Below, in pieces: positions 11,729 through 19,539 of a stretch of 64,000 bases of DNA. The stretch spans positions 62,001-126,000 of the forward strand of contig NZ_FOQY01000022.1 in NCBI RefSeq assembly GCF_900113865.1, given 5' to 3'. A program made the position numbers and the translations under genes. Positions within the stretch are counted from its first letter, which is position 1. Each line of letters opens with the position of its first letter. The notes beneath the pieces were generated by a model that was given only the letters and a program-made list of their open reading frames with translations, was not told the origin of the DNA and searched no databases. The DNA is from Streptosporangium canum. Lineage in GTDB: Bacteria > Actinomycetota > Actinomycetes > Streptosporangiales > Streptosporangiaceae.

Positions 11729-12154
11729 TCAGACAAGCACCTCTGGCAGCAACCTGAACGCCGATACGTGCCGGGGACGAATGAGCGTGAAGTCCCGTCG
11801 GTCGATCGTCGCGATCTGTGTGATGCCCAGACGCTCGGCGACGGCGACCACGGACACGTCAGCCGGGTCGAGCCGAGCATCCTTGTAGAGCCGGACGAGT
11901 TCGGCCATCCGCCGCACATCCACAGGAAGCAGATCAACCAGCTCGAACTCTTCGGTTACGAGATCAAGAAACTGGGCGTGTACGGCAGGCCCCATATGCC
12001 TATTGATCGTCCAACCGGCTTCAATCAAGATCGTCGACGGAAGGAGCAGCGGCCCCTCCAGTTTTTCAAGAAGCCGTACACATGAGACATGGTGCCTGTC
12101 ATCTCGATCGACGACAGCGATCAAAGGGCCGGTGTCCAGAAGCGTGGCGGTCAC
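11729..12154 (-). CDS. PIN-domain ribonuclease, VapC-like toxin
   Basis: The 141-residue protein has the PIN acidic residues in order: D7 in LLDTGPL, E45 in ILIEAG, D99 in DPADVSVVA and D118 in IATIDRRDF. PIN toxins cleave RNA, often tRNA or rRNA, with Mg2+ held by these acids. The GTG start overlaps the stop of the upstream small gene by 4 nt (GTGA), the usual translational coupling of a toxin-antitoxin pair. Toxicity is inferred from this arrangement. Confidence 0.85.
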   Translation of the reverse strand: MTATLLDTGPLIAVVDRDDRHHVSCVRLLEKLEGPLLLPSTILIEAGWTINRHMGPAVHAQFLDLVTEEFELVDLLPVDVRRMAELVRLYKDARLDPADVSVVAVAERLGITQIATIDRRDFTLIRPRHVSAFRLLPEVLV

Positions 12155-12396
12155 ACCGACCGATTGAACCGCTCCGCCAGCAGATCTTCGACCCGTTCCG
12201 ACAGATCTCCCTCACCGGATGCGCCGATCCCGGCGATCGACAGCCGACGACGCCGAACCGGCTCGGATGGCTCCTCGTCGGCCGCCTCAGCCAGTTCTGG
12301 ATCTGTCTTGACCAAGCGCAGGAGCCGACGCGCCTGGTCCGGCGACAGCCGATCCACCAGGTGATGAAGCTCCTCATGCGCATGCCCGGCGCTCAT
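12151..12396 (-). CDS. Putative antitoxin partner of the PIN protein
   Basis: An 81-residue acidic/basic mixed protein. The N-terminal part (SAGHAHEELHHLVDRLSPDQ, about residues 2-21) is helical and resembles the LSPDQARRLL helix common in small actinobacterial antitoxins; the C-terminal part (DLSERVEDLLAERF) is a second amphipathic helix suited to wrap the toxin. No ribbon-helix-helix or AbrB fold is obvious. ATG at 12396 is chosen because the homology-like region starts there; the frame stays open to 12444. It overlaps the toxin by 4 nt. Confidence 0.65.
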   Translation of the reverse strand: MSAGHAHEELHHLVDRLSPDQARRLLRLVKTDPELAEAADEEPSEPVRRRRLSIAGIGASGEGDLSERVEDLLAERFNRSV

Positions 12397-12630
12397 GGCC
12401 ACGAGTCTACGCAAGCCGTTCCGCCTGCGACAGCGACACCACACCCAAGGGCTTCAGCGTGACCGGAATCGCCGCCCTTCGGACTTTCAAAAGTCTCTCG
12501 ACATCGAGATTTCATGCCAGACGCGTGTCGACCCCGGCGGGAAACCACGGTCACTCAGGGGGGCTCACAGGGACTCGTCCCACCCTGCTCTCCCAGTTCA
12601 GGACAGCAAGATCAATATCCGGCTCCCATG
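12397..12630. other. Intergenic region, nothing recognised
   Basis: About 230 bp upstream of the antitoxin gene and downstream of the kinase gene. It should hold the toxin-antitoxin promoter; no convincing repeat or operator was seen. Confidence 0.4.
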
Positions 12631-14019
12631 CTATCCGGCGAGTGCGATCGCCACGAGCTGGAGCTGTGACTCCAGCGCCACGCGGAACTCGCCGGACAGG
12701 GAGCCCTCCCGGTGCCGGTCGGCGATCTTCCCTCGGACGGAGGTGAGATCGCGGGAGCAGCAGACGCTGTTGGCCAGCACCTGCCGCAGGTCCAGCGCCA
12801 CGTCGGGGCGGATCCCGCCCCTGTCCTCGCCCTCGGCCAGCAGCGCGTTGAAGCGCCGCACGCTCTGGCTGAGGCTCGGCATCGACGATCGGATCACCTT
12901 CACCCAGGGAGGCGTCCGTGCGGCGTCCTCCGTCCGGACCGCCCGCGGGGTGGACAGGTCACGGCCGCGCCCGGGGGTCATGGCCGGCGTGGGGCGTGCG
13001 GTGGGGACGGGAGTGGCGCTGGGCGCGAGGGCGGAGGTGGTGCCCAGGGCCGTGGCGGGGGGTGGCCGCCGGTCCGGGGCGGCGGTGATCTGGTGCCACG
13101 CCGGCACCCCCGCGACCAGCGCGGTGGCCACCGCGACCGCCATCCAGCGCATGGCCACGGTGCCCGGGGCCGTCCGGGCTCCGGCGAGGGCCGCGGTGAG
13201 GCCGTCGGCCAGCTTCTGCGCCTTCGGCCGGGCCTCGGGCCCGTGCGACAGGCAGTCCCGGCAGAGCGCGGCGATCTCGGAGGGCAGTCCCGGGGCGCAG
13301 ACGGCGGGCGGCGGTCCCACCCGCCGGACGTTCTCGATCTCCTCCCAGGTCCGTTCCGGGTACGGCGTGCCGCCGGTGAGCATCTCGAAGAGCAGCACGC
13401 CGAGCGCGTAGACGTCGCCGGCCGGGTCGGCGGTCATGCCGGTCAGCCGTTCGGGGGCGACGTAGGGCGGCGTGCCGTAGTCGGAGGCGCGGTCCTCGCC
13501 CTCCTCCCCGATGAACGTCGCGATGCCGAAGTCGAGCAGCTTGGCGCCGTCCGCGGTCAGCAGCACGTTCTCGGCGGTGACGTCCCGGTGGACGATGCCC
13601 CGCCCGTGGGCGGCGGCCAGCACGTTGGCCAGCCGGGCGGCGATCAGCGCCGCCTCCGCCCACGGCAGCGGGCCCTGCGAGATCCGGTCGGACAGCGGGC
13701 GCCCCTCAAGCAGCCGCATCACCACGTAGGCGGCGAGCCGGCCGTGCGAGGTCACCGTCTCGCCGTAGTCGTAGACCTCGATCGCGTCGGGATGGATGAG
13801 CCGCGCGGTGGCACGTGCTTCACGGCGGATGAGCTCGCGGCCCCCCCGGTCGGCGCCGATCTCGCCGTCCAGCAGCTTGACCGCGACCAGCCGCTGCAGG
13901 GATTGGTCGAAGGCCCGCCAGATGACGCTCATGCCGCCCCGCGCGATCGGTTCGAGCAGCAGGTATCTGCGGGCGAGCACCTCTCCCGCGCGGAGTCCGC
14001 CAGGCTCAGGCGGACTCAC
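12631..14019 (-). CDS. Membrane Ser/Thr protein kinase (PknB-like)
   Basis: 462 residues. Kinase domain about 19-275: Gly-rich loop IARGGMSVIW, Lys48 in VAVKLL, catalytic loop HRDVTAENVLL with D146, DFG Asp163, and APE at 188-190. The catalytic-loop Lys (normally HRDxKxxN) is replaced by Thr148, a variant that recurs in actinomycete kinases, so activity is uncertain but likely. A Pro/Thr-rich segment and a transmembrane helix (about 290-310) separate it from a C-terminal extracellular domain with paired cysteines (SVCCS). The GTG start lies 14 nt inside the LacI gene, so the two are probably cotranscribed. Input signal and substrates are unknown. Confidence 0.88.
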   Translation of the reverse strand: MSPPEPGGLRAGEVLARRYLLLEPIARGGMSVIWRAFDQSLQRLVAVKLLDGEIGADRGGRELIRREARATARLIHPDAIEVYDYGETVTSHGRLAAYVVMRLLEGRPLSDRISQGPLPWAEAALIAARLANVLAAAHGRGIVHRDVTAENVLLTADGAKLLDFGIATFIGEEGEDRASDYGTPPYVAPERLTGMTADPAGDVYALGVLLFEMLTGGTPYPERTWEEIENVRRVGPPPAVCAPGLPSEIAALCRDCLSHGPEARPKAQKLADGLTAALAGARTAPGTVAMRWMAVAVATALVAGVPAWHQITAAPDRRPPPATALGTTSALAPSATPVPTARPTPAMTPGRGRDLSTPRAVRTEDAARTPPWVKVIRSSMPSLSQSVRRFNALLAEGEDRGGIRPDVALDLRQVLANSVCCSRDLTSVRGKIADRHREGSLSGEFRVALESQLQLVAIALAG

Positions 14020-15010
14020 GGACCACCAGCTCGGTGGGGAGCATCGGGTTGTTCCTCACGGTGTCGGCCGAGGTCATCGAGAGCAGCAGCAGCCGGGTGG
14101 CGAGCGCGGCGAACTCCTCCACGGGCTGGCGGACGGTGGTGAGCGTGGGAGAGATCCGCCGGGCGATGGGGGCGTCGTCGAAGCCGATCACCGCCACGTC
14201 CTCGGGCACCCGGCGGCCGGTGCGGCGCAGGGTCTGCACGGCCGCCGCGGCCATCACGTCGGAGGCGGCGAACACGGCGTCGACGTGCGGCATCCGGCGC
14301 AGCAGCCACTGCGTGCCGTGCACCCCGGAGGAGTGGGTGAAGTCGCCGTAGGCCACCGGCACACCGGTCATCCCGGCCAGGGCGAGCGTCTGCACGAAGC
14401 CGTCGAGCCGGTCCCGCGACGCGGGCAGGCCGGGCGGTCCCGCGATGACGCCGACGGCCCGACGGCCGCCGAGGAGGAAGTGCTCGGCGGCCTGCCTGCC
14501 GCCGTCGCGGTTGTCCATGTCGACGTGCGGGAGGTCGATGCCGTCCGGTGGGCGGCCCGCGCTCCGCACGGGGATGCCGGACGCGGCCAGGGTCACCGCG
14601 AGGGGGTGCCGGTCCCGTGCGCCGATCAGCAGGACGCCGTCGACTCCTCCGGCGACGAGCGGTGGCGTGGCGATGGTGGAGGTGGCGGCGGTGGCCGTCA
14701 TCACCGCCAGCGGCACGCCGTGGCCGGTGAGCACCTCCTCCACCGCGGTGATCATCCTGGCGTAGAAGGGCTCGGTGAACAGCCGGTGTGCGGGCTCGCA
14801 GACCACGACGGCCACGACCTGGTCGGATCGGCGGCCGGCCCCGCCCCGGGGCGCGCGGTGCCGTACGTAACCGAGACGCGAGATCGCGTCGTGCACCTGC
14901 CTGCGGGTCGATGTGCTGACCCTGACCGAACCGGTGAGTACCCGGGAGGCGGTGGCAGGGGAGACCCCTGCTTCTGCCGCGACCTGGGCAAGTGTGGGTA
15001 GATCAGACAT
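14006..15010 (-). CDS. LacI-family repressor, CelR/CebR-like cellulose regulator
   Basis: 334 residues: an N-terminal LacI helix-turn-helix (TLAQVAAEAGVSPATASRVL, residues 5-24), a hinge helix, and a periplasmic-binding-like sugar-sensing core with the FDDAPIARRISPTLTTVRQP signature. ATG at 15010 is chosen over an upstream in-frame ATG (15067) because GGAGG lies 7 nt before it and the HTH begins at once. A TGGGAGCGCTCCCA box sits 31-44 bp upstream, implying autorepression, and the same box controls the GH48 gene. Cellobiose or longer cello-oligosaccharides are the likely inducers, from what is known of CelR and CebR. Confidence 0.9.
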   Translation of the reverse strand: MSDLPTLAQVAAEAGVSPATASRVLTGSVRVSTSTRRQVHDAISRLGYVRHRAPRGGAGRRSDQVVAVVVCEPAHRLFTEPFYARMITAVEEVLTGHGVPLAVMTATAATSTIATPPLVAGGVDGVLLIGARDRHPLAVTLAASGIPVRSAGRPPDGIDLPHVDMDNRDGGRQAAEHFLLGGRRAVGVIAGPPGLPASRDRLDGFVQTLALAGMTGVPVAYGDFTHSSGVHGTQWLLRRMPHVDAVFAASDVMAAAAVQTLRRTGRRVPEDVAVIGFDDAPIARRISPTLTTVRQPVEEFAALATRLLLLSMTSADTVRNNPMLPTELVVRESA

Positions 15011-15040
15011 AACTTCCTCCACACCAAGATTCCGCACAGG

Positions 15041-15054
15041 TGGGAGCGCTCCCA
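15041..15054. promoter_or_regulatory. CelR/CebR operator upstream of the repressor gene
   Basis: Exact TGGGAGCGCTCCCA palindrome, 31 bp before the LacI start codon: an autoregulatory site. Confidence 0.88.
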
Positions 15055-15069
15055 GTGAACGTAGCATTG

Positions 15070-15099
15070 TTTCGGAAGTGTCAAAAGATGTTTCCGAAA
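15070..15099. promoter_or_regulatory. TTTCGGAA / TTCCGAAA inverted repeat upstream of the LacI gene
   Basis: Perfect 8-bp arms (15070-15077 and 15092-15099) with a 14-bp spacer, 15 bp beyond the CelR-like box and just downstream of the GNAT stop. It may be a second operator or part of the GNAT terminator. Confidence 0.35.
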
Positions 15100-15126
15100 A
15101 ATCACCAGATGTATGTCAAATTTGCC

Positions 15127-15666
15127 TTACAGCCTGTCAGAGGCGAGCACCGACATCATGATCGAATGGTGCCACTCACCGTCCCGGCGCAGGACGTCGC
15201 GGCGCACGCCCTCCTCGACGAACCCCACCTTGCGGTACACGTGAAGGGCCCGGTCGTTGAAGTCGAAGACCTCCAGGCCGACCCGGTGGAGCTCGGTGGT
15301 GGCGAAGACGTGGTCGAGCACCAGCCGGATCGCCTCGGTGCCGTAGCCCTTGCCGAACGCGCGCGGGCCGATCAGGGCGATGCGCAGGTTGCAGGACAGG
15401 TTGTGCGTGTCGAGTTCGTTGAGCACCACCTCGCCGACGTAGGCGTCGTCCCCGGCGGTGCAGATCGCCAGGTCCAGCCGGTCGTCGTGGTCGCCGCGCG
15501 AGCCGTACCAGATCTTGGCCGCCTCGCGGTCGATCTTTCCGTGGGAGCCGGTGAGCCGCATGGTCTCGGGGTCGTTGACGAGCTCCCAGAGGCCGTCGAC
15601 GTGCTCGGGGCCGACGGGGCGGAGCGTCACGCGCTCGCCGGACAGGGTGGGCTTGTTCGCGAACAT
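15127..15666 (-). CDS. GNAT N-acetyltransferase (RimJ/RimL-like)
   Basis: The 179-residue protein has a single GNAT fold: an N-terminal TLRPVGPEHVDGLWEL strand-helix, the acetyl-CoA loop GPRAFGKGYGTEAIRL (R/Q-x-x-G-x-G/A), and the C-terminal ALHVYRKVGFVEEGV motif typical of RimJ/RimL-type enzymes acting on protein N-termini or small molecules. Substrate is unknown. GTG at 15669 and ATG at 15666 are adjacent starts; the ATG is taken. It is a single gene upstream of the LacI regulator. Confidence 0.85.
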   Translation of the reverse strand: MFANKPTLSGERVTLRPVGPEHVDGLWELVNDPETMRLTGSHGKIDREAAKIWYGSRGDHDDRLDLAICTAGDDAYVGEVVLNELDTHNLSCNLRIALIGPRAFGKGYGTEAIRLVLDHVFATTELHRVGLEVFDFNDRALHVYRKVGFVEEGVRRDVLRRDGEWHHSIMMSVLASDRL

Positions 15667-15727
15667 CACCCGGAGTGTCTATCCGCCCGGCCGGGCGCGG
15701 GCAAGTCGGATTACTCCGCCGGAGGCT

Positions 15728-16054
15728 CTACCAGGGACCGTAGGGGCCCTGGTTGCCGCCCTTGCCGATCTCCCGCACGGCGGGTCGCACGTCCGCCAGG
15801 TAGATGGACGAGGCGATGACGGACGCGATCGTGAAGATGCTCAGCACGCTGAGGTACTGCACCGCCGCGGCGAACCCGAACAGCGTCGCCAGACCGAGGA
15901 TGATCAGCCAGAGGTTCTTGCTCTGCTTGCCGGTGACCGCGAACGCCCGCGCCGGGGTCCGCAGAGCGTGCACGAGAGCCCAGGCCGACAGGGCGAAGAC
16001 GCCGATGGCCAGGACCCAGAAGATCAGGTCCAGAACGCCGTGGATCTGGAACAT
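15728..16054 (-). CDS. DUF2516 small membrane protein
   Basis: 108 residues with three predicted transmembrane segments (about 8-31, 46-64 and 68-86), a basic cytosolic loop and a Gly/Pro-rich tail (GNQGPYGPW). Length and pattern fit the actinobacterial DUF2516 family, which has no known function. ATG at 16054. Confidence 0.75.
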   Translation of the reverse strand: MFQIHGVLDLIFWVLAIGVFALSAWALVHALRTPARAFAVTGKQSKNLWLIILGLATLFGFAAAVQYLSVLSIFTIASVIASSIYLADVRPAVREIGKGGNQGPYGPW

Positions 16055-16211
16055 CGTCTCTCCAAAACGCTCGCTTCACTGGTGCCTGCCAGCCTAATGC
16101 CGAAACTCCCCTCCGCGTCGTCCTCGGCCCCGTATGTGCTCGCCGTACGGCGGCGCGGGCGGATGCCGGAGAACAGCGCGCCCGCGCCGGGGGCGCTGCG
16201 ATCATGCTGAC

Positions 16212-16922
16212 ATGACACAGAATGCTCCGGACGCCGGTGGAAGGCTGACCCGGCGGGAGATCTCCGAGGCCGTCGGCGACCTGGGGTGGCGCTACGTCCT
16301 GGGCCTCCTGCGCGCGTCGGTGACCGTGACGTCGCTGGCCCAGGCGGTCGACGTCGCCGCGCGGGTGGCGGCCGCGGCCGGTGACGACGGTGACGGAAGC
16401 CTGTCGATGGACGCCCGCCGGGACCGGCTGGTCCTCAGCCTGCAGTCGTCGGCCACCGGCCTGGTGACACCGCTGGAGATCGGGCTGGCCCGCCGGATCT
16501 CCGCGGTCGCGGGCGAGCTCGGCCTGCGCACCGACGCCGGGGCCGGCGGCCGGGAGTCGCGGTCGGACCAGGTCGTCGAGATCGCGATCGACGCGCTCGA
16601 CATCGCCGCGGTCCGCCCGTTCTGGAAGGCGGTGATGGGCTACGCCGACGAGGCCGGCGCCTGCGGCGCCGAGGACCCGGTCGTCGATCCCGTCGGCCAG
16701 GGGCCGGCGATCTGGTTCCAGCAGATGGACGCGCCGCGACCGCAGCGCAACCGGATCCATTTCGACATCTCGGTCCCGCACGACGAGGCGCCCCACCGCA
16801 TCGCGGCCGCGCTGGCCGCGGGCGGGGTGCTGCTGTCGGACGTCCAGGCACCCGCCTTCTGGGTGCTGGCGGACGTGGAGGGCAACGAGGCGTGCGTCAC
16901 GACATGGCAGGGCAGGGACTGA
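16212..16922 (+). CDS. Pterin-4a-carbinolamine dehydratase-like / VOC fusion protein
   Basis: 236 residues. The N-terminal part (about 9-105) has the pterin dehydratase layout, with a helix, VTSLAQAVDVAARVAA and DRLVLSLQSSATGLVTPLEIGL in place of the classic catalytic His-rich strand. The C-terminal part (about 118-235) is a glyoxalase/VOC unit with IHFDISVPHDEAPHRIAAAL. Dehydratases of this family recycle oxidised pterin cofactor; VOC domains are metal enzymes of varied chemistry. The canonical active-site His pair of the dehydratase is not evident, so that half may bind rather than catalyse. ATG at 16212 excludes an unconserved 26-residue upstream extension. Confidence 0.7.
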   Translation: MTQNAPDAGGRLTRREISEAVGDLGWRYVLGLLRASVTVTSLAQAVDVAARVAAAAGDDGDGSLSMDARRDRLVLSLQSSATGLVTPLEIGLARRISAVAGELGLRTDAGAGGRESRSDQVVEIAIDALDIAAVRPFWKAVMGYADEAGACGAEDPVVDPVGQGPAIWFQQMDAPRPQRNRIHFDISVPHDEAPHRIAAALAAGGVLLSDVQAPAFWVLADVEGNEACVTTWQGRD

Positions 16923-17035
16923 CCCCGCGAAGGGCGGGAGCCGGATCACGGCCGAGGTCCGGTGCGAGGTGGCCGCCGCCGTGGGACCGACCCCGCGCGG
17001 GAGCCGGCCCGCGAACGACACCGGGACCGTGAGGC

Positions 17036-17064
17036 GCGCCGGGCCCCCGTCGGGGGTCCGGCGC
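17036..17064. terminator. Bidirectional hairpin between the VOC-fusion and HbhA-like genes
   Basis: GC-rich inverted repeat with 14-bp arms (17036-17049 and 17051-17064, one G/T mismatch) between two convergent genes, ending 8 nt before the HbhA-like stop. Confidence 0.65.
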
Positions 17065-17072
17065 GGACGGTC

Positions 17073-17540
17073 TCATGCCTTCGGGGCGGAGCCGGTCTTC
17101 GGGGTGCGGCTGTTCTTCCTGGTGGCCTGGGTGGCGACCGCGGGCTCGGCGGCCTCGGAGACCTCCTCCAGCTCCAGGGCGGCCTCGCCGCTCGCCTTGG
17201 AGACGACCTTGCGGCCACGGCTGGCGAACTCCTCGTAGAGCTCGACGGCCTTGCCGGTGAACTGGTCGGCGTAGCCGCGGGCCTTCTCCGGGAAGTCCTT
17301 GGCGTAGCCCTCGGCCTTCCCGCTGAAGTCCTTGGCGTAGACCTCGGCCTTGCCGGCGAACTCCCGGGCCTTCTCCGGGAGGTCCTTGGCGGCCTCGCGG
17401 AACTCCTCGCGGCGGCCCTGCAGCTTCTGGATCTGCTCCGGGAGCTCACGGAGCTTCTCGACGGCGAAGTCTCCGGCGCCGGCGACGGCGTAGAACGGCT
17501 TGGACTCGGCGAGCTTCTTGACTTCGGTGGCGAGAGTCAT
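17073..17540 (-). CDS. HbhA-like helical repeat protein
   Basis: The 155-residue, Lys/Glu/Ala-rich protein is predicted almost wholly helical. Residues about 45-105 carry five imperfect 11-12-residue repeats (units such as EKAREFAGKAEVY, GKAEVYAKDFS, EKARGYADQF) like apolipoprotein or mycobacterial heparin-binding haemagglutinin. The C-terminus is Lys/Ala/Thr-rich (RKNSRTPKTGSAPKA). HbhA proteins bind sulphated glycans or membrane surfaces in mycobacteria; in a soil actinomycete the role is more likely structural or membrane-associated. It starts 4 bp after the XRE regulator stop, so the two form an operon. Confidence 0.7.
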   Translation of the reverse strand: MTLATEVKKLAESKPFYAVAGAGDFAVEKLRELPEQIQKLQGRREEFREAAKDLPEKAREFAGKAEVYAKDFSGKAEGYAKDFPEKARGYADQFTGKAVELYEEFASRGRKVVSKASGEAALELEEVSEAAEPAVATQATRKNSRTPKTGSAPKA

Positions 17541-17543
17541 GGG

Positions 17544-18071
17544 TTAACCTTCCTTGGTTTCCGGTGTGACGTTGCCGTTGCCCGCGGGAGCCGCGTAGGG
17601 CCTCAGTGCGGCGAGATACCCCTCGGGCAGTGGCACCTCGTCGTTCGGCGAGGAGACGACGTCGCCCCCATGGGGCTCCGGTGCGGGATGCGCTTTCTGG
17701 GAGGTCTGCGCGTCCTCGTCCGGGGCCCCGGCCCGGTTCTCCTTGCGGAACGACTCGTAGATGTCGATCAGCACCTGGCGCTGGCGCTCGGTGATGAGGT
17801 GATCGGCTCTGATCGCGGTCAGCACGTCGCTGTCCGGCTCGCGCTCCTCGATGAGGCCGGCCTGGACATACAGCGCCTGTGAGGAGATGTGCAGGCCCTT
17901 GGCGATCTGGTTCAGGATCTCCGCGCTGGGCTTGCGCAGTCCTCGCTCGATCTGGCTGAGATAGGGGTTGGAGACCCCCGCCGCGGCGGCGAGCTGGCGC
18001 AGGGAGATCTTCGCGTGCGTGCGCTGCTCGCGGATGTACTCGCCGATCGAGCCGACCTTGGGTAGTGCCAT
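17544..18071 (-). CDS. XRE-family transcriptional regulator
   Basis: 175 residues. The HTH_3 domain (about 7-62) reads IREQRTHAKISLRQLAAAAG then VSNPYLSQIERG, a standard lambda-repressor-like fold; a helical middle (LTAIRADHLITERQRQVLID) and a Pro/Glu-rich tail follow. ATG at 18071 is used, excluding a 19-residue extension into the promoter region. It directly precedes the HbhA-like gene, a pairing seen in many actinobacteria. The TTGCAA repeats just upstream are a candidate autoregulatory site. Confidence 0.85.
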   Translation of the reverse strand: MALPKVGSIGEYIREQRTHAKISLRQLAAAAGVSNPYLSQIERGLRKPSAEILNQIAKGLHISSQALYVQAGLIEEREPDSDVLTAIRADHLITERQRQVLIDIYESFRKENRAGAPDEDAQTSQKAHPAPEPHGGDVVSSPNDEVPLPEGYLAALRPYAAPAGNGNVTPETKEG

Positions 18072-18089
18072 GCCTTCAGTCTGCCCCAC

Positions 18090-18133
18090 GGTGCTTGCAA
18101 TTGCAAACGGAGCGGCTAACAGTTGCAAGCACC
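18090..18133. promoter_or_regulatory. TTGCAA-repeat dyad upstream of the XRE gene
   Basis: Three TTGCAA boxes: the palindrome TTGCAATTGCAA (18095-18106) and a third copy at 18123-18128. The outer arms GGTGCTTGCAA (18090-18100) and TTGCAAGCACC (18123-18133) form an 11-bp inverted repeat. The site is 19-62 bp upstream of the XRE start and 3 bp after the M56 gene stop, so it may be an operator, a terminator, or both. Confidence 0.6.
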
Positions 18134-18135
18134 GG

Positions 18136-19062
18136 TTAGTGCGGCACCAGCCAGAGCAGGGGGGCCGAGGCGGTCAGCGTGACGGAGAAGGCGACGATGC
18201 TGTAGCGGACCCCGCGGGACAGGACCGGCCCTGGAGTGACGAGGCGCTCGACCCGGGCCATCACCGCGGAACAGGAGCCCGCCGCGCCCATCGCCCCGTT
18301 CGGGGTCGGTACGGCGCCCGCCGTGCCGAAGCGGAGCAGGGCGGTGGCCAGCCGGCGGGGCGAGCAGTAGCGGCGGGCGACGTCGTCGGCGGCCATCTCC
18401 ACCAGCAGGCTGACCTCGGCCTGCACGTTCGCGACCAGCCGTGACCAGGGCAGTGCCCGGCGCAGCGCGGCGAACGGGAGCAGCACCAGGTCGTGCCGCT
18501 CGCGCACGTGGGCGGTCTCGTGGGCGAGCACCGCGCTCAGCTCGGCGGGCGAGAGCAGCTTCAGGGTGCCCGCGCTGACCACGACCTGGGACCGGAGCCC
18601 CGGCACGCAGTAGGCGGTGGCGCCCGGGTAGTCGACCACCCGCACGCCGGGGACCTCGGGGTCCTCGCGGGCGATGAGGGCGAGCAGGGTGCGGTGGCGA
18701 CGGCGGGCGCGCAACGTCTGCGCACCCGCGATCAGGAGCACCACGACGAGCACGACGAGCGCGGTCAGCCCGGCGATGAGGGCCACGATCCTCGGCAGGT
18801 CGTACGGCTCGGCCGGGCCGTACCCGCCGCCGAGCGCGGAGGCGGCGAAGGCGGCCAGACCGTGCAGCACCCCCTGGCCGTAGGGCTCCAGGGCGTAGGC
18901 GAGCAGCGTGCCGGTCCCGGCCAGACCCCAGGTGACGCCGAGCGCCTGCCACAGGACGATGGCCACGTGCGGGGCACGGTAGGTCCATCGGGCCCGGGTG
19001 AAACGCCAGGCTCCGACCGCGCAGACCAGGGCGAGTGTCGCCAGGGCTGCCGCGGTTATCAC
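18136..19062 (-). CDS. M56-family membrane metallopeptidase (BlaR1/MecR1-like)
   Basis: 308 residues with about four transmembrane helices (residues about 4-20, 33-55, 92-113 and near the C-terminus) and a cytosolic zinc-peptidase segment: H181-E182-T-A-H185 in VLAHETAHVRERHD, with E222 in LLVEMAADDVA as likely third ligand. The GTG start overlaps the BlaI stop by 4 nt (GTGA), so the longer frame-open version starting inside blaI is rejected. BlaI/M56 pairs sense cell-wall stress, the peptidase acting on or through the repressor. There is no penicillin-binding sensor domain, so the signal is unknown; mycobacterial BlaI-BlaR is the nearest parallel. Confidence 0.87.
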   Translation of the reverse strand: MITAAALATLALVCAVGAWRFTRARWTYRAPHVAIVLWQALGVTWGLAGTGTLLAYALEPYGQGVLHGLAAFAASALGGGYGPAEPYDLPRIVALIAGLTALVVLVVVLLIAGAQTLRARRRHRTLLALIAREDPEVPGVRVVDYPGATAYCVPGLRSQVVVSAGTLKLLSPAELSAVLAHETAHVRERHDLVLLPFAALRRALPWSRLVANVQAEVSLLVEMAADDVARRYCSPRRLATALLRFGTAGAVPTPNGAMGAAGSCSAVMARVERLVTPGPVLSRGVRYSIVAFSVTLTASAPLLWLVPH

Positions 19063-19415
19063 TCGTCCTCCAGCTCCGTCAGGGCTCTGCGCAGGATCTC
19101 CGCCTCGTTGCCGGAGACGGCTTGGGCGAATCGGGTAAGGGCGGCCGACCGGTCTCCGGTCAGGTCGAGTGCTTCCAGCATAAGCTCCGCGATGTAGGAG
19201 TCGCGGCTCTCGGCGGGTTCGTACCGCCATGCGCGCCCGTCACGGGTCCGTACGAGGAACCCCTTGCGGGTCAACCGGTCGAGCACGGTCATCACGGTCG
19301 TGGGCGCGAGATCCCGGTCGGCGATCAGGCGACCGACCTCACGCGCCGTCACCGCTGATGGCTGTGCCCAGATGATGTCCATGATGCTGCGTTCAAGCTC
19401 GCCGAGACCCTTCAC
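19059..19415 (-). CDS. blaI: BlaI/MecI-family winged-helix repressor
   Basis: The 118-residue protein has a winged helix (GELERSIMDIIW at the start, then TVMTVLDRLTRKGFLVRTRD) and a C-terminal dimerisation helix with the acidic tail ALTELEDE. It is followed with 4-nt overlap by the M56 peptidase expected to inactivate it. The palindrome GTAGTACTAC 32-41 bp upstream is a candidate operator. Function as a derepressible repressor is known for the family; the target genes here are not visible. Confidence 0.87.
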   Translation of the reverse strand: MKGLGELERSIMDIIWAQPSAVTAREVGRLIADRDLAPTTVMTVLDRLTRKGFLVRTRDGRAWRYEPAESRDSYIAELMLEALDLTGDRSAALTRFAQAVSGNEAEILRRALTELEDE

Positions 19416-19446
19416 ATGGACAAGCCTAACTCCCGCACCACGAGGG

Positions 19447-19456
19447 GTAGTACTAC
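19447..19456. promoter_or_regulatory. GTAGTACTAC palindrome upstream of blaI
   Basis: Perfect 10-bp palindrome 32-41 bp before the BlaI start codon; BlaI/CopY-family operators contain TAC/GTA half sites. This is the likely autoregulatory operator. Confidence 0.5.
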
Positions 19457-19539
19457 GGGTTGTCGAGTCGGGTCCGGCCGACGGCGCGAGTGGCCGCCGC
19501 GGGCCGTCCCGGCGACGGGCGCCCGGCCGGCGACGGGCG

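Noticed and set aside
12395..14142. Plus-strand frames across the kinase gene
   Set aside because: Shadow frames; the minus strand carries the complete kinase motif set.
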